The notes under the pieces were generated by a model. That model worked only from the letters and a program-made list of their open reading frames with translations. It was not told where the DNA came from and did no database searches. From NCBI GenBank assembly GCA_947623595.1, contig CANQHC010000018.1:1-42890 (forward strand): a stretch of DNA of 42,890 nt, given 5' to 3'. Made by a program: the position numbers and the translations under genes. This stretch comes from an uncultured Clostridia bacterium (lineage in GTDB: Bacteria; Bacillota; Clostridia; TANB77; CAG-508). Below, in pieces: positions 1 to 7,821 of the stretch; position 1 is the first letter of the stretch; each line of letters begins with the position of its first letter.

Positions 1-116
1 ATTTTTTTATTGATAGTTTTTTCTATCATAATTATTTGGTTTCTCAAAGGTTTATTGTTTACTTTTCAATGTGCTTTTAAAATCTTCAGACGTTCTCTCG
101 ACTGAAGACAGTATTT

Positions 117-145
117 ATTTTAGCACACGGTTTTAATAAAGTCAA
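117..145 (-). promoter_or_regulatory. Strong sigma-A promoter, probably of an rRNA operon off the left edge
   Basis: Read on the minus strand, TTGACT (145-140), a 17-base spacer and TAAAAT (122-117) form a near-consensus promoter. An A/T tract resembling an UP element lies just upstream (about 146-178). The transcript would run toward coordinate 1. It starts with an inverted repeat (CTTCAG at 85-90 with CTGAAG at 101-106) and then an ACATTGAAAAGTAAACA stretch that resembles the boxA/leader region in front of 16S rRNA in Firmicutes. The rRNA itself is outside the window, so the assignment is inference. Confidence 0.55.
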
Positions 146-256
146 CAACTTTTTTAAAAAAGTTTAATTTTTTTTCAAGGTTTCTTTTTCCAATTCTATA
201 TCCCTCTATTTTCTAGGTCTTTTGGCTTTTTCTAATTTATATTTTATTTCAATTTT

Positions 257-530
257 GCTTCTGTTTTTTATTATTGAGCATTTTATTTTCTTTTCTGCTT
301 CTATTTTTATTATTGAACATTTCATTTTCTTTTCTGCTTCTATTTTTATTATTGAACATTTCATTTTCTTTTTTGCTTCTGTTTTTTATTATTGAGCATT
401 TTATTTTCTTTTCTGCTTCTATTTTTATTATTGAACATTTCATTTTCTTTTCTGCTTCTATTTTTATTATTGAACATTTCATTTTCTTTTCTGCTTCTAT
501 TTTTTATTATTTAACATTTCATTTCTATTT
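257..530. repeat. 39/40-bp tandem repeat with 118-bp higher-order period
   Basis: A GCTTCT landmark recurs at 257, 297, 336, 375, 415, 454 and 493, giving spacings of 40, 39, 39, 40, 39 and 39. The array is therefore two copies of a 118-bp block made of three units each. The 40-bp unit (starting at 257 and 375) carries GTTTTTTATT and GAGCATTTTATT variants, and these are identical in both blocks. The 39-bp units carry ATTTTTATT and GAACATTTC. The extra T changes reading frame, so neither strand holds a consistent repeat protein. The array lies between a terminator and the putative rRNA promoter. I see no gene in 146-636. Confidence 0.85.
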
Positions 531-636
531 TTATTATCGAATATTTTTTCATTTCTGTTTCTATTTTTTCTTATTACGCTTTCTATCTTTAATTTTTTTC
601 TGTTTTTCTTATTAGATTTTGTTTTTACTATCTGGC

Positions 637-676
637 AAAAAAATGACTCATCTAATATTAATGAGTCATTTTTTAT
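637..676 (-). terminator. Rho-independent terminator after the 691-2613 gene
   Basis: The stem AATGACTCAT (642-651) pairs with ATGAGTCATT (661-670) around a 9-base loop. A run of T or A flanks each side, so the hairpin could work in both directions. It sits just downstream of the minus-strand gene that ends at 691. Confidence 0.8.
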
Positions 677-690
677 ATTTAATCTGCTAT

Positions 691-2613
691 TTAATTTGTT
701 GTCTGTGTATTTTCTTGGCTTGAAACAGGTAATCCTTCTGTAATTCCAATTGCTATAATTCTTCCAGCTTCGTTATATCCAAAATCCACAACATAAGTTT
801 GTGCCATGCTTAGTTGTTCTTTTATTAGTCTTATATTTTCGGAAGTAGTTGTTTCTTCATCTACTTGAGTTACTTCACTAGCACTGGTTCTCTGAACTCC
901 TATTTTTTCTTCTAAAGAAGTGCTTACTTCATTATTAGCTATTATAGTATCACATAAAGATCTAACTATAGAACCTGTTTGTTCTCCTTCATATGTTGTA
1001 AATCTTGAATTGAAAGTTTCTACAGATGTAGCCTCCATATTTTCTGAAGCTCCATCTATAGCAGTTGAAGAAGTAGTATATACAGTGTCTATTACATATA
1101 TTACAGTTGATTCAATTATATCAACTACAGGACCAGCTCCATTTGCATTTGATACAGCAATAACAGCTCCTCCAATTCCTCTTAGGTATCCCATAATTTG
1201 ATTAGCATCTGTAGAAGAAATTAAATTCAAATCTGTTAATATGCTATTTAGAACCTCTTGACCTTTTTGTCCAAGTTGAGCAACAAATGGTTGTAACTGT
1301 TCAATTGGATAATTATTAAAAATAACTGTATTAGTATTGTTAAGTTCTGGTATATCCATTGCTTCTGTAGCTACTTGCATAGTTTTAGAATAATCTACGC
1401 TAACATTTGTTTCTCCTGATATAATACTTACATTACTTATATTAGTAAAGCTATTATTAGCAACATTTCCTATTGTAGTATCTGCCTTGATCTGATAATC
1501 TAGGTCTTCTGTTGTATTTGTAATATCAATTATATGGTTAACTCCACTATCTGATGTATTTTTTTCAATTCCTAATTTCATTATTTGAGAACTACTCTCA
1601 TCAGATATTGTTATGATTATTTTTTGATTTGTTTGTGTGGCACTTACTATATCAAATGTTAAAGAAGTTCCATTTGAATCCAATTGAATTCTAACTGTCT
1701 TACCATTTGCTACATATAATGTAATTTTTAATTCCATTGAGGATTGAGCTATTGATGTTTTCAAATTTTGTATTCCATCTTGCATATTTATTTGATTAAC
1801 CATTTCTTGTGGTATTCCTACTGTTAACAACATATTCTTTATTATATTTAAAGTTGTTTGATCTTGTCCTAGTTTGTCAAGCATTGCATTTAAAACTGTT
1901 TTTACAGTTTCTGAATCTAAAGTTAGAACATATCCTTGTGCTTGATATGTTTTTCCATCGATTATTATATCTGATTTTTTAGTTTTGCTATACTTATCTT
2001 CTGTAATATTTTCAAAAATAACACTTGAATAAGTATCCATTAAATATTTTGTATCTTGCTCACTAAGCAATTGAACCGTTTGCATTTCATCTAATGAAAT
2101 GCTATCTGGAATTGTAGCAATTGCTTCTTCACTTACTCCAAGATTTCTCGCAAATTGTTTCAAATTTGCATTTTGAGCTCCTATATAATGTTCATATATA
2201 TCCTCGCTTTTTATAGCGTATATATCTCCACTATTCACAAAAGAAAACTTTTTTAAATCCTCTTCTCCTTTTTTTATAGTAGCTTCTGTTAATGTTCTTC
2301 CATTAGTTGCATCATGTTTTGAACTAGTTGTAAAGTTAATACTTTTAGCTTCATTCTCTCCAGATTGTACTTCTATAGCCAATTCTCCTTCTGAAGTATA
2401 TGAATTTGTTGTCTTAAATTCCTCCTGTGCATCTGCAGTATCTACCTCTAAAATTTTATCTAGATTAATCTCCTGAGATGCATATTTTGAAAATAGTTGT
2501 TGGTTTGTTTTAAACATATCTGTCATAAAATAAAGTCCTGCAACAGTTCCCACTGCTAAAATTAAAACAATAAATACAATCAATAAGATAATGACAATTT
2601 TTTTACCTTTCAT
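691..2613 (-). CDS. Large membrane-anchored extracytoplasmic protein of unknown function
   Basis: This 640-residue protein starts with a Lys-rich cap and one hydrophobic segment (about residues 5-30). That is an uncleaved anchor rather than a lipoprotein signal, because there is no lipobox Cys. The rest is a long polar region rich in Thr, Ser, Asn and Glu with few Cys, typical of a surface or wall-facing protein. I recognise no catalytic motif. The final part (after about residue 580) is predicted to be exposed, ending in a Gln/Thr-rich tail. A possible extended -10 (TGTGGTATAAT on the minus strand, near 2652-2662) lies upstream. The gene is monocistronic, with a terminator at 637-676. Function is unknown. 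Confidence 0.85.
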   Translation of the reverse strand: MKGKKIVIILLIVFIVLILAVGTVAGLYFMTDMFKTNQQLFSKYASQEINLDKILEVDTADAQEEFKTTNSYTSEGELAIEVQSGENEAKSINFTTSSKHDATNGRTLTEATIKKGEEDLKKFSFVNSGDIYAIKSEDIYEHYIGAQNANLKQFARNLGVSEEAIATIPDSISLDEMQTVQLLSEQDTKYLMDTYSSVIFENITEDKYSKTKKSDIIIDGKTYQAQGYVLTLDSETVKTVLNAMLDKLGQDQTTLNIIKNMLLTVGIPQEMVNQINMQDGIQNLKTSIAQSSMELKITLYVANGKTVRIQLDSNGTSLTFDIVSATQTNQKIIITISDESSSQIMKLGIEKNTSDSGVNHIIDITNTTEDLDYQIKADTTIGNVANNSFTNISNVSIISGETNVSVDYSKTMQVATEAMDIPELNNTNTVIFNNYPIEQLQPFVAQLGQKGQEVLNSILTDLNLISSTDANQIMGYLRGIGGAVIAVSNANGAGPVVDIIESTVIYVIDTVYTTSSTAIDGASENMEATSVETFNSRFTTYEGEQTGSIVRSLCDTIIANNEVSTSLEEKIGVQRTSASEVTQVDEETTTSENIRLIKEQLSMAQTYVVDFGYNEAGRIIAIGITEGLPVSSQENTQTTN

Positions 2614-2693
2614 TATTTTTTCTCCTTTCTTTTGTTTACCTTCTGTGATTATACCACAATATTTTATTTTTCAATACTTTTTTTAATATTTTT

Positions 2694-3440
2694 TTATTTT
2701 CTTTGTTTAACTACTTCATACATTATTATTCCTGCCGAAACAGAAGCATTTAGTGAAGTAATTTTTCCCTTCATTGGAATTTTTACCAAAAAATCACAAT
2801 TTTCTTTTACTAATCTGCTTATTCCAAAACCTTCACTACCAATAACAATTGCAATTGGCATTTTATAATCCTGTTTTGTGTATTCTATGTCTGTATTCAT
2901 ATCTGTTCCACAAATCCAAAGTCCTTCTTCTTTTAGAAATCGAATAGTTTCGTTTAAATTATTAACTCTTGCTATTTTCATATATTCAACCGCTCCTGCA
3001 GAAGTTTTACTAACAGTACTATTTACACAAGCCGATCTTCTTTTGGGAATAATTATTCCATGTACTCCTGCTGTTTCTGCAGTTCTAATAATTGATCCTA
3101 AATTATGTGGATCCTCTATTCCATCTAATATTAATATAAACGGTGGTTCTTCCTTTTGTTTTGCAAATTTTAAAATATCCTCCACTTCACAATAACTAAA
3201 AGGTGGAACAATTGCAATAACTCCTTGGTGATTTTGAGTTTGAGCTATTTGATTTAATTTTTTCCTTTCTATTTCAGTTAATAATATTTTTCTTTCTTTT
3301 GCTATTCCAATTATTTTATGAATCGATCCATGTTTTTCGCCCTTTGCAATTAATATTTTATTAATGTCTCTTCCAGATTCCAATAATTCAATTACTGCGT
3401 TTCTTCCTTCTACTTGATCTTGATATTCTTCTTTTTCCAT
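2694..3440 (-). CDS. rlmB: 23S rRNA (guanosine-2'-O-)-methyltransferase RlmB (SpoU/TrmH family)
   Basis: The 248-residue protein has the RlmB plan. A short N-terminal substrate-binding domain starts with VEGRNAVIELL and ends near residue 75. The SPOUT methyltransferase domain follows, with its three motifs: DGIEDPHNLGSIIRTAE (Asn and Arg near residues 110-120), IVIGSEGFGIS, and a C-terminal IPMKGKITSLNASVSAGI knot strand. Family members methylate the 2'-OH of a guanosine in the 23S peptidyl-transferase region (G2251 in E. coli), using SAM. Length is normal. The usual clostridial partners cysS and mrnC are not adjacent here. TrmH-type tRNA methylation is a less likely alternative. Confidence 0.93.
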   Translation of the reverse strand: MEKEEYQDQVEGRNAVIELLESGRDINKILIAKGEKHGSIHKIIGIAKERKILLTEIERKKLNQIAQTQNHQGVIAIVPPFSYCEVEDILKFAKQKEEPPFILILDGIEDPHNLGSIIRTAETAGVHGIIIPKRRSACVNSTVSKTSAGAVEYMKIARVNNLNETIRFLKEEGLWICGTDMNTDIEYTKQDYKMPIAIVIGSEGFGISRLVKENCDFLVKIPMKGKITSLNASVSAGIIMYEVVKQRK

Positions 3441-3585
3441 TTTACCAGCCTTTCCTTTTAGTATTTTTATATTGCAAATCTTTACTTATAAAAATTATTA
3501 TCCAAATATTTTTTAGCTTTACTAATTCCTGCTTTTTAAAAATTTTACATACTTTAAAAATTTTCTTTTATAATATTCCTCTTTT

Positions 3586-5400
3586 TTATTCTTCATCTAA
3601 TTTCAATACTGATAAAAATGCTTCCTGTGGTATTTCTACATTTCCTATCTGCCTCATTTTCTTTTTACCACGTTTTTGTTTTTCCAGTAATTTCTTTTTT
3701 CTAGTAATGTCTCCTCCATAGCATTTAGCTAAAACATCTTTTCTCATTGCTGAAATAGTTTCTCTTGCTATAATTTTCCCACCTATTACTGCTTGTAAAG
3801 GTATTGTAAATAACTGTCTTGGAATTACCTCTTTCAATTTTTCTACCATTCTTTTTCCCTTTTCATAACTATTGTCTCTGTGAACTATGAATGAAAGCGC
3901 ATCTACTCCTTCTCCATTTACCCAAATATCTAGTTTTACTAAATCTGATTTTTGATATCCTTTTAATTCATAGTCAAAAGAAGCATATCCCTTAGTTTTT
4001 GATTTTAAAGTGTCAAAAAAATCATATATAATTTCATTTAATGGTAATTCATAAATTAAAGTAACTCTGCTTTCATCTAAATATTTCATATCGATGTAAT
4101 TTCCTCTTCTGTTTTGGCAAATCTCCATAATTCCGCCGACATAATCTTTAGGAGTAATAATTTCAGCTTGAACAACAGGTTCTTCCATATAATTTATTTC
4201 ATTAGGAGATGGCATATCAGAAGGATTATATAATTCTACTACTTGTCCATCTGTCTTGTGTATTCTATAAATAACTGATGGAGATGTTGTAATTAAGCTT
4301 AAATCAAATTCTCTGTCCAATCTCTCTTCTATAATTTCTAAGTGTAATAAGCCTAAAAATCCACAGCGGAATCCAGACCCTAACGCTCCTGATGTTTCTG
4401 GTTCATACTCTAATGCAGCATCATTTAATTTTAATTTTTCTAATGCTACTTTAAGATTTTCATAGTCTCCTCCATCTATTGGATAAATTCCACAGTATAC
4501 CATTGGATTAACTTTTTTATATCCTGGCAATGGTTTGTCTGCTGGATATTCTTTGAGTGTTATAGTATCTCCTACTCGCACATCTGATAAGCTTTTAATG
4601 CTAGCTGCAATATATCCAACTTCGCCTGCCTTTAATTCTTTAGTTTCTTGATATCTTCCTGGTTCAAAATATCCAACTTCTGTAATAGTGAAATTTTTTC
4701 CTGTTGACATTAAAATCATCTCTTGCGCAGGTCTTACTGTTCCAGTTTTTATCCTAACATATGCAATAGCACCTTTATAATTATCATAAATTGAGTCAAA
4801 TATTAATGCCTTTAGAGGTTCATTTTCATCTCCTTCTGGAGACGGTAAATCTGTTACAATTCTTTCCAAAACTTGATCTACATTCAAACCAGATTTTGCA
4901 GATATACATGGAGCATCTTCTGCTGGTATTCCAATAATATCTTCAATTTCTTTTTTTACTTCTTCTGGCCTAGCATTTGGCAAATCTATCTTATTAATAA
5001 CTGGTAATATTTCCAAATTATTGTCTAATGCTAAATATACATTTGCTAATGTTTGGGCTTCAACTCCTTGACTGCTATCTACTACTAATACCGCTCCATC
5101 ACATGCTGCTAAGCTTCTTGATACTTCATAATTAAAATCCACGTGTCCAGGTGTATCTATTAAATTAAGCTCATAATCATTTCCATCTTTTGCATGATAT
5201 TTCATTCGAACTGCCTGAGCTTTAATAGTAATTCCTCTTTCTCTCTCAATATCCATATTATCTAATACTTGACTTTCCATTTCTCTTTTTGAAAGAACTC
5301 CTGTCATTTCAATGAGCCTATCAGCAAGTGTAGATTTTCCATGATCTATATGAGCAATAATACTAAAATTACGAATATATTTTTTTCTGTCTTCACTCAT
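3586..5400 (-). CDS. lepA: Elongation factor 4 (LepA), back-translocating ribosomal GTPase
   Basis: The 604-residue protein matches full-length LepA. The GTPase domain has the P-loop [14 protein letters not shown] near residue 16, switch [10 protein letters not shown] near 83, and NKID near 137. EF-G-like domains II, III and V follow, then the LepA-specific C-terminal domain, recognisable from [17 protein letters not shown] and a basic [15 protein letters not shown] segment near the end. LepA acts on stalled or mispositioned ribosomes and in 30S biogenesis. A good promoter (5438-5466) precedes it. In sporulating Firmicutes lepA often sits beside gpr or hemN, but neither is present here. Confidence 0.97.
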   Translation of the reverse strand: MSEDRKKYIRNFSIIAHIDHGKSTLADRLIEMTGVLSKREMESQVLDNMDIERERGITIKAQAVRMKYHAKDGNDYELNLIDTPGHVDFNYEVSRSLAACDGAVLVVDSSQGVEAQTLANVYLALDNNLEILPVINKIDLPNARPEEVKKEIEDIIGIPAEDAPCISAKSGLNVDQVLERIVTDLPSPEGDENEPLKALIFDSIYDNYKGAIAYVRIKTGTVRPAQEMILMSTGKNFTITEVGYFEPGRYQETKELKAGEVGYIAASIKSLSDVRVGDTITLKEYPADKPLPGYKKVNPMVYCGIYPIDGGDYENLKVALEKLKLNDAALEYEPETSGALGSGFRCGFLGLLHLEIIEERLDREFDLSLITTSPSVIYRIHKTDGQVVELYNPSDMPSPNEINYMEEPVVQAEIITPKDYVGGIMEICQNRRGNYIDMKYLDESRVTLIYELPLNEIIYDFFDTLKSKTKGYASFDYELKGYQKSDLVKLDIWVNGEGVDALSFIVHRDNSYEKGKRMVEKLKEVIPRQLFTIPLQAVIGGKIIARETISAMRKDVLAKCYGGDITRKKKLLEKQKRGKKKMRQIGNVEIPQEAFLSVLKLDEE

Positions 5401-5437
5401 ACTTTCTTTTATCCTTTCTTTTAAGCTATATGGGTAA

Positions 5438-5466
5438 ATTTTATCATACTAAAAAAATTGCGTCAA
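5438..5466 (-). promoter_or_regulatory. Sigma-A promoter of lepA
   Basis: On the minus strand TTGACG (5466-5461), a 17-base spacer and TAAAAT (5443-5438) match the vegetative consensus. They lie about 40 bases upstream of the lepA start. Confidence 0.75.
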
Positions 5467-5483
5467 GACTTCATATAATCAAT

Positions 5484-5528
5484 AAAAAGCTGTTTTAAGA
5501 TTTTTATTTTTATCTTAGAACAGCTTTA
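5484..5528 (-). terminator. Terminator of the small membrane protein gene
   Basis: The inverted repeat AAAGCTGTTTTAAGA ... TCTTAGAACAGCTTT surrounds a T-rich loop and ends in T/A runs. It separates the upstream minus-strand gene (5533-5919) from the lepA promoter. Confidence 0.75.
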
Positions 5529-5532
5529 TTAA

Positions 5533-5919
5533 TTATATATTTTTTATATTATATTTTATAGAGTCATAATAATAATCATCATAATCCCAATCATAGTATC
5601 TGTCTGTATAATAATCATCAAAAATACTATTATGCCTGTTGTAGTCATTAAGTATTGAATCACTACTTTCAATTATAGCACCTAATGCTACAAATGAAAT
5701 TAAAGAAGATATAAAAATAATTGGAATTGCAATAGCACTAGTAGCTATACCTGCTATTCCTACTCCTTTTTTAGAATTAGGTATTTTGCTTTTTTTAATT
5801 GTATCTACAATTCCTAATATTAAACCTATAATAGCAATAACTATAGTAATAAAACAAACAAATGGAATCCATCCTGTTAAAATAGATATAATTCCCAATA
5901 TTAACGAAGCTATTCCCAT
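5533..5919 (-). CDS. Small DUF4190-like two-helix membrane protein
   Basis: I place the start at 5919 because AGGAGG lies just upstream of that ATG; the longer reading from 5949 has no such site. The 128-residue product begins MGIASLILGIISIL. It has two to three hydrophobic segments (about residues 3-40 and 60-85) separated by a basic loop (KKSKIPNSKKG), the layout of DUF4190 proteins. The C-terminal tail is unusually rich in Tyr, Asp and Asn (several DYY and YDWDYDDYY stretches) and probably faces one side of the membrane as a polar tail. Function is unknown. Confidence 0.75.
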   Translation of the reverse strand: MGIASLILGIISILTGWIPFVCFITIVIAIIGLILGIVDTIKKSKIPNSKKGVGIAGIATSAIAIPIIFISSLISFVALGAIIESSDSILNDYNRHNSIFDDYYTDRYYDWDYDDYYYDSIKYNIKNI

Positions 5920-6048
5920 TTTAATTTTCCTCCTAGTCTTTATTTTCAATTAAAATTATACTCTTTTTTCGTATATCTTGTCAATGATATTTATCTAGGA
6001 TACAGTTTATTTTTCTACTTTTTTCTAGAATTTTCTTTTCTTTTTTCC

Positions 6049-6077
6049 TTTACAAAAAATATATATTAATATAAAAT
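6049..6077 (+). promoter_or_regulatory. Promoter of the tsaE-tsaB-rimI operon
   Basis: TTTACA (6049-6054), a 17-base spacer and TAAAAT (6072-6077) lie about 30 bases upstream of the chosen tsaE start. Transcription would begin near 6084, which also argues against the upstream ATG at 6089. Confidence 0.65.
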
Positions 6078-6106
6078 AAAAATATAATATGTTTGAAAGG
6101 AAAGTT

Positions 6107-6547
6107 ATGTATCAATTTATTTCAAAAAGTGAGCAAGACACTATTGATTTTGCTAATCAATTAGCTTCTAAATTAAATAAAAAAGATATTGTTCTTTTGT
6201 CCGGTGAATTAGGTAGTGGCAAAACAAAATTTGTGCAAGGTATTTTAAAGTATTTTGGTTTAGAAAATGAAATTTCTAGTCCAACTTTTACAATAGTAAA
6301 TGAATATTCTGCATCTATTTGCCCTATCTATCATTTTGATGTATACCGCCTATCAGATATAGATGAATTTTTTGCGATGGGTGGAGAAGAATATTTTGAA
6401 AATGGTATTTGTCTTATTGAATGGGGTGAAATAATTGAAGATATTTTACCATCTGATTACATTAAAATTACTTTTCAAAAGGATTCATCAAATGAAAATT
6501 ATCGTAATTTAAAAATTGAAACTTTTGGTAATAAATATTTATCTTAA
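6107..6547 (+). CDS. tsaE: tRNA threonylcarbamoyladenosine biosynthesis ATPase TsaE
   Basis: The start at 6107 has GAAAGGA five bases upstream; an in-frame ATG at 6089 would overlap that site. The 146-residue product is typical of TsaE. It has a Walker A motif GELGSGKT, a PTFTIVNEY segment, HFDVYRL, and the LIEWGE block near the end. TsaE is the ATPase that cycles the TsaB-TsaD complex that transfers the threonylcarbamoyl group to A37 of ANN-decoding tRNAs. tsaB follows directly and then rimI, the classic Firmicutes order. tsaD and tsaC are not in the window. Confidence 0.95.
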   Translation: MYQFISKSEQDTIDFANQLASKLNKKDIVLLSGELGSGKTKFVQGILKYFGLENEISSPTFTIVNEYSASICPIYHFDVYRLSDIDEFFAMGGEEYFENGICLIEWGEIIEDILPSDYIKITFQKDSSNENYRNLKIETFGNKYLS

Positions 6548-6583
6548 TATACTTTTAAATATATTTTAGGAAGGATTTTAAAT

Positions 6584-7327
6584 ATGAAAATTTTAGCAAT
6601 CGATACTTCATCTACAAATGCTTCTGTTGCAATTTTAGAAGAACAGAATATTTTAATAGAACTAAATAATGAAGATGAGAAAACACATTCTCAAAAATTA
6701 ATGCCAATGATAGATCAAGCTTTTCAAAGTACAAATTTATCTTTAAATGATATAGGCTTGATTTGTTGCTGTGTAGGTCCTGGTTCTTTTACTGGGGTTA
6801 GAATTGGAATTGCTACTGCAAAAGCTTTTGCGGATAGTAAGCATATTTCTACTGTTGGTGTTACTTCTTTAGAAAGTCTTGCCTATAATTTGAATCAAGA
6901 TGGATATATTTGCTCTTTAATTAATGCTAATCATGACAATGTTTATGCTGGTTTTTTTCATATAAATAATTGTCAAACTTTAGAAAGTAGTTTTGCTTTT
7001 TTAGATTTAAAGATTGAGAATGGAAAAAATCTAGTTAATTTTTTAGAAAATAATTCAACATTTTCATTAAGCAACTCCCCTATTTATTTTGTAGGTGATG
7101 CAGTTCCTATTTATGATGATTTATTAAATAGTTTGATATTAAAGGGAAAAAATAAAATAATTTTAGCTAATAAATTACAGTGTACAATTTCCAGTATAAG
7201 TATCGCAAAAATTGGCTATACTAAATATAAAAACGATTGTAAATGTGATTCAAATTCTTTATCTCCTATTTATTTAAGAAAGTCTCAAGCTGAAATTGCA
7301 TTAGAAGAAAAAGGTGTTAAGATATGA
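6584..7327 (+). CDS. tsaB: tRNA t6A complex subunit TsaB (YeaZ)
   Basis: The 247-residue ASKHA-fold protein opens with MKILAIDTSSTNASVA and carries GPGSFTGVRIGIATAKAFA, the helix used to pair with TsaD. The catalytic metal residues of TsaD are absent, as expected for the inactive partner. AGGAAGG lies 9 bases upstream of the ATG. Its stop overlaps the rimI start (ATGA at 7324-7327), so the two genes are translationally coupled. The protein serves as the scaffold for TsaD and TsaE in t6A37 synthesis. Confidence 0.95.
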   Translation: MKILAIDTSSTNASVAILEEQNILIELNNEDEKTHSQKLMPMIDQAFQSTNLSLNDIGLICCCVGPGSFTGVRIGIATAKAFADSKHISTVGVTSLESLAYNLNQDGYICSLINANHDNVYAGFFHINNCQTLESSFAFLDLKIENGKNLVNFLENNSTFSLSNSPIYFVGDAVPIYDDLLNSLILKGKNKIILANKLQCTISSISIAKIGYTKYKNDCKCDSNSLSPIYLRKSQAEIALEEKGVKI

Positions 7328-7774
7328 ATTTACAAATTACAAAAATGCAAATTAAAGATTTTGAAATAATCAAAGATTGTTTGCAAAAAGATTTTGACGA
7401 TTTTTGGTCCCCTTCTTTATTAAAAAAAGAATTGGAAAATAATCAAAAGCTAAATTCTCATTATTTCATTGCCAAAAACCGGAAATGATATTGTTGGCTT
7501 TGCTGGAATTTTAATTATTATTGATGAACTTAATATTATGAATATAGTTACAAAAAAGGTATGTCGAAACTTAGGTATTGGTTCTTCTTTATTACAGTTT
7601 ATTATTAATTTTGCTAGAGATAATAATTGTACTTCTATTACATTGGAAGTAAATGAAAATAATCTTCCAGCTATTAGATTATATAAAAAATATAACTTCA
7701 AAGTAGTTGGTCTTCGTAAAAAATATTATAATAACATAGATAATGCTATTTTAATGACATTAAATTTACAATAA
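7324..7774 (+). CDS. rimI: Ribosomal-protein-alanine N-acetyltransferase RimI, split by a CGG +1 frameshift
   Basis: Reading from the ATG that overlaps the tsaB stop gives 52 GNAT-like residues ending YFIAKN. The frame then meets CGG (7480-7482), AAA and TGA. If the C is skipped, translation continues as GNDIVGFAG and runs to 7774, giving about 149 residues, the normal RimI length. Visible GNAT landmarks are the IVGFAG beta strand, the RNLGIGSSLL acetyl-CoA loop (R/QxxGxG/A) and the LEVNENNLPAIRLYKKYNF motif with its Asn and Tyr. RimI acetylates the N-terminus of S18 in E. coli. No other lesion is present. Either the shift is made by the ribosome, or this is a pseudogene or a base error; five matching cases elsewhere favour the first. 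Confidence 0.85.
7480..7482 (+). other. Putative CGG-directed +1 frameshift site 1 (rimI)
   Basis: The zero frame reads AAC CGG AAA TGA. The +1 frame reads AAC (C) GGA AAT GAT, giving Gly-53 of RimI. In the zero frame the stop comes two codons after the CGG. Confidence 0.7.
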
Positions 7775-7821
7775 TTCCACATTTTCTATATACGTGGTTG
7801 TTATAAACAAAGGAGGAAAAA

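Noticed and set aside
257..530. CRISPR array
   Set aside because: Units abut without spacers and differ by few bases.
249..615. Open frames across the 39/40-bp repeat on both strands
   Set aside because: No ribosome site, low complexity, and the frame changes at each 40-bp unit. I treat it as non-coding repeat.
920..1201. 93-codon plus-strand frame inside the large anchored protein gene
   Set aside because: A shadow of the minus-strand gene, without a ribosome site.
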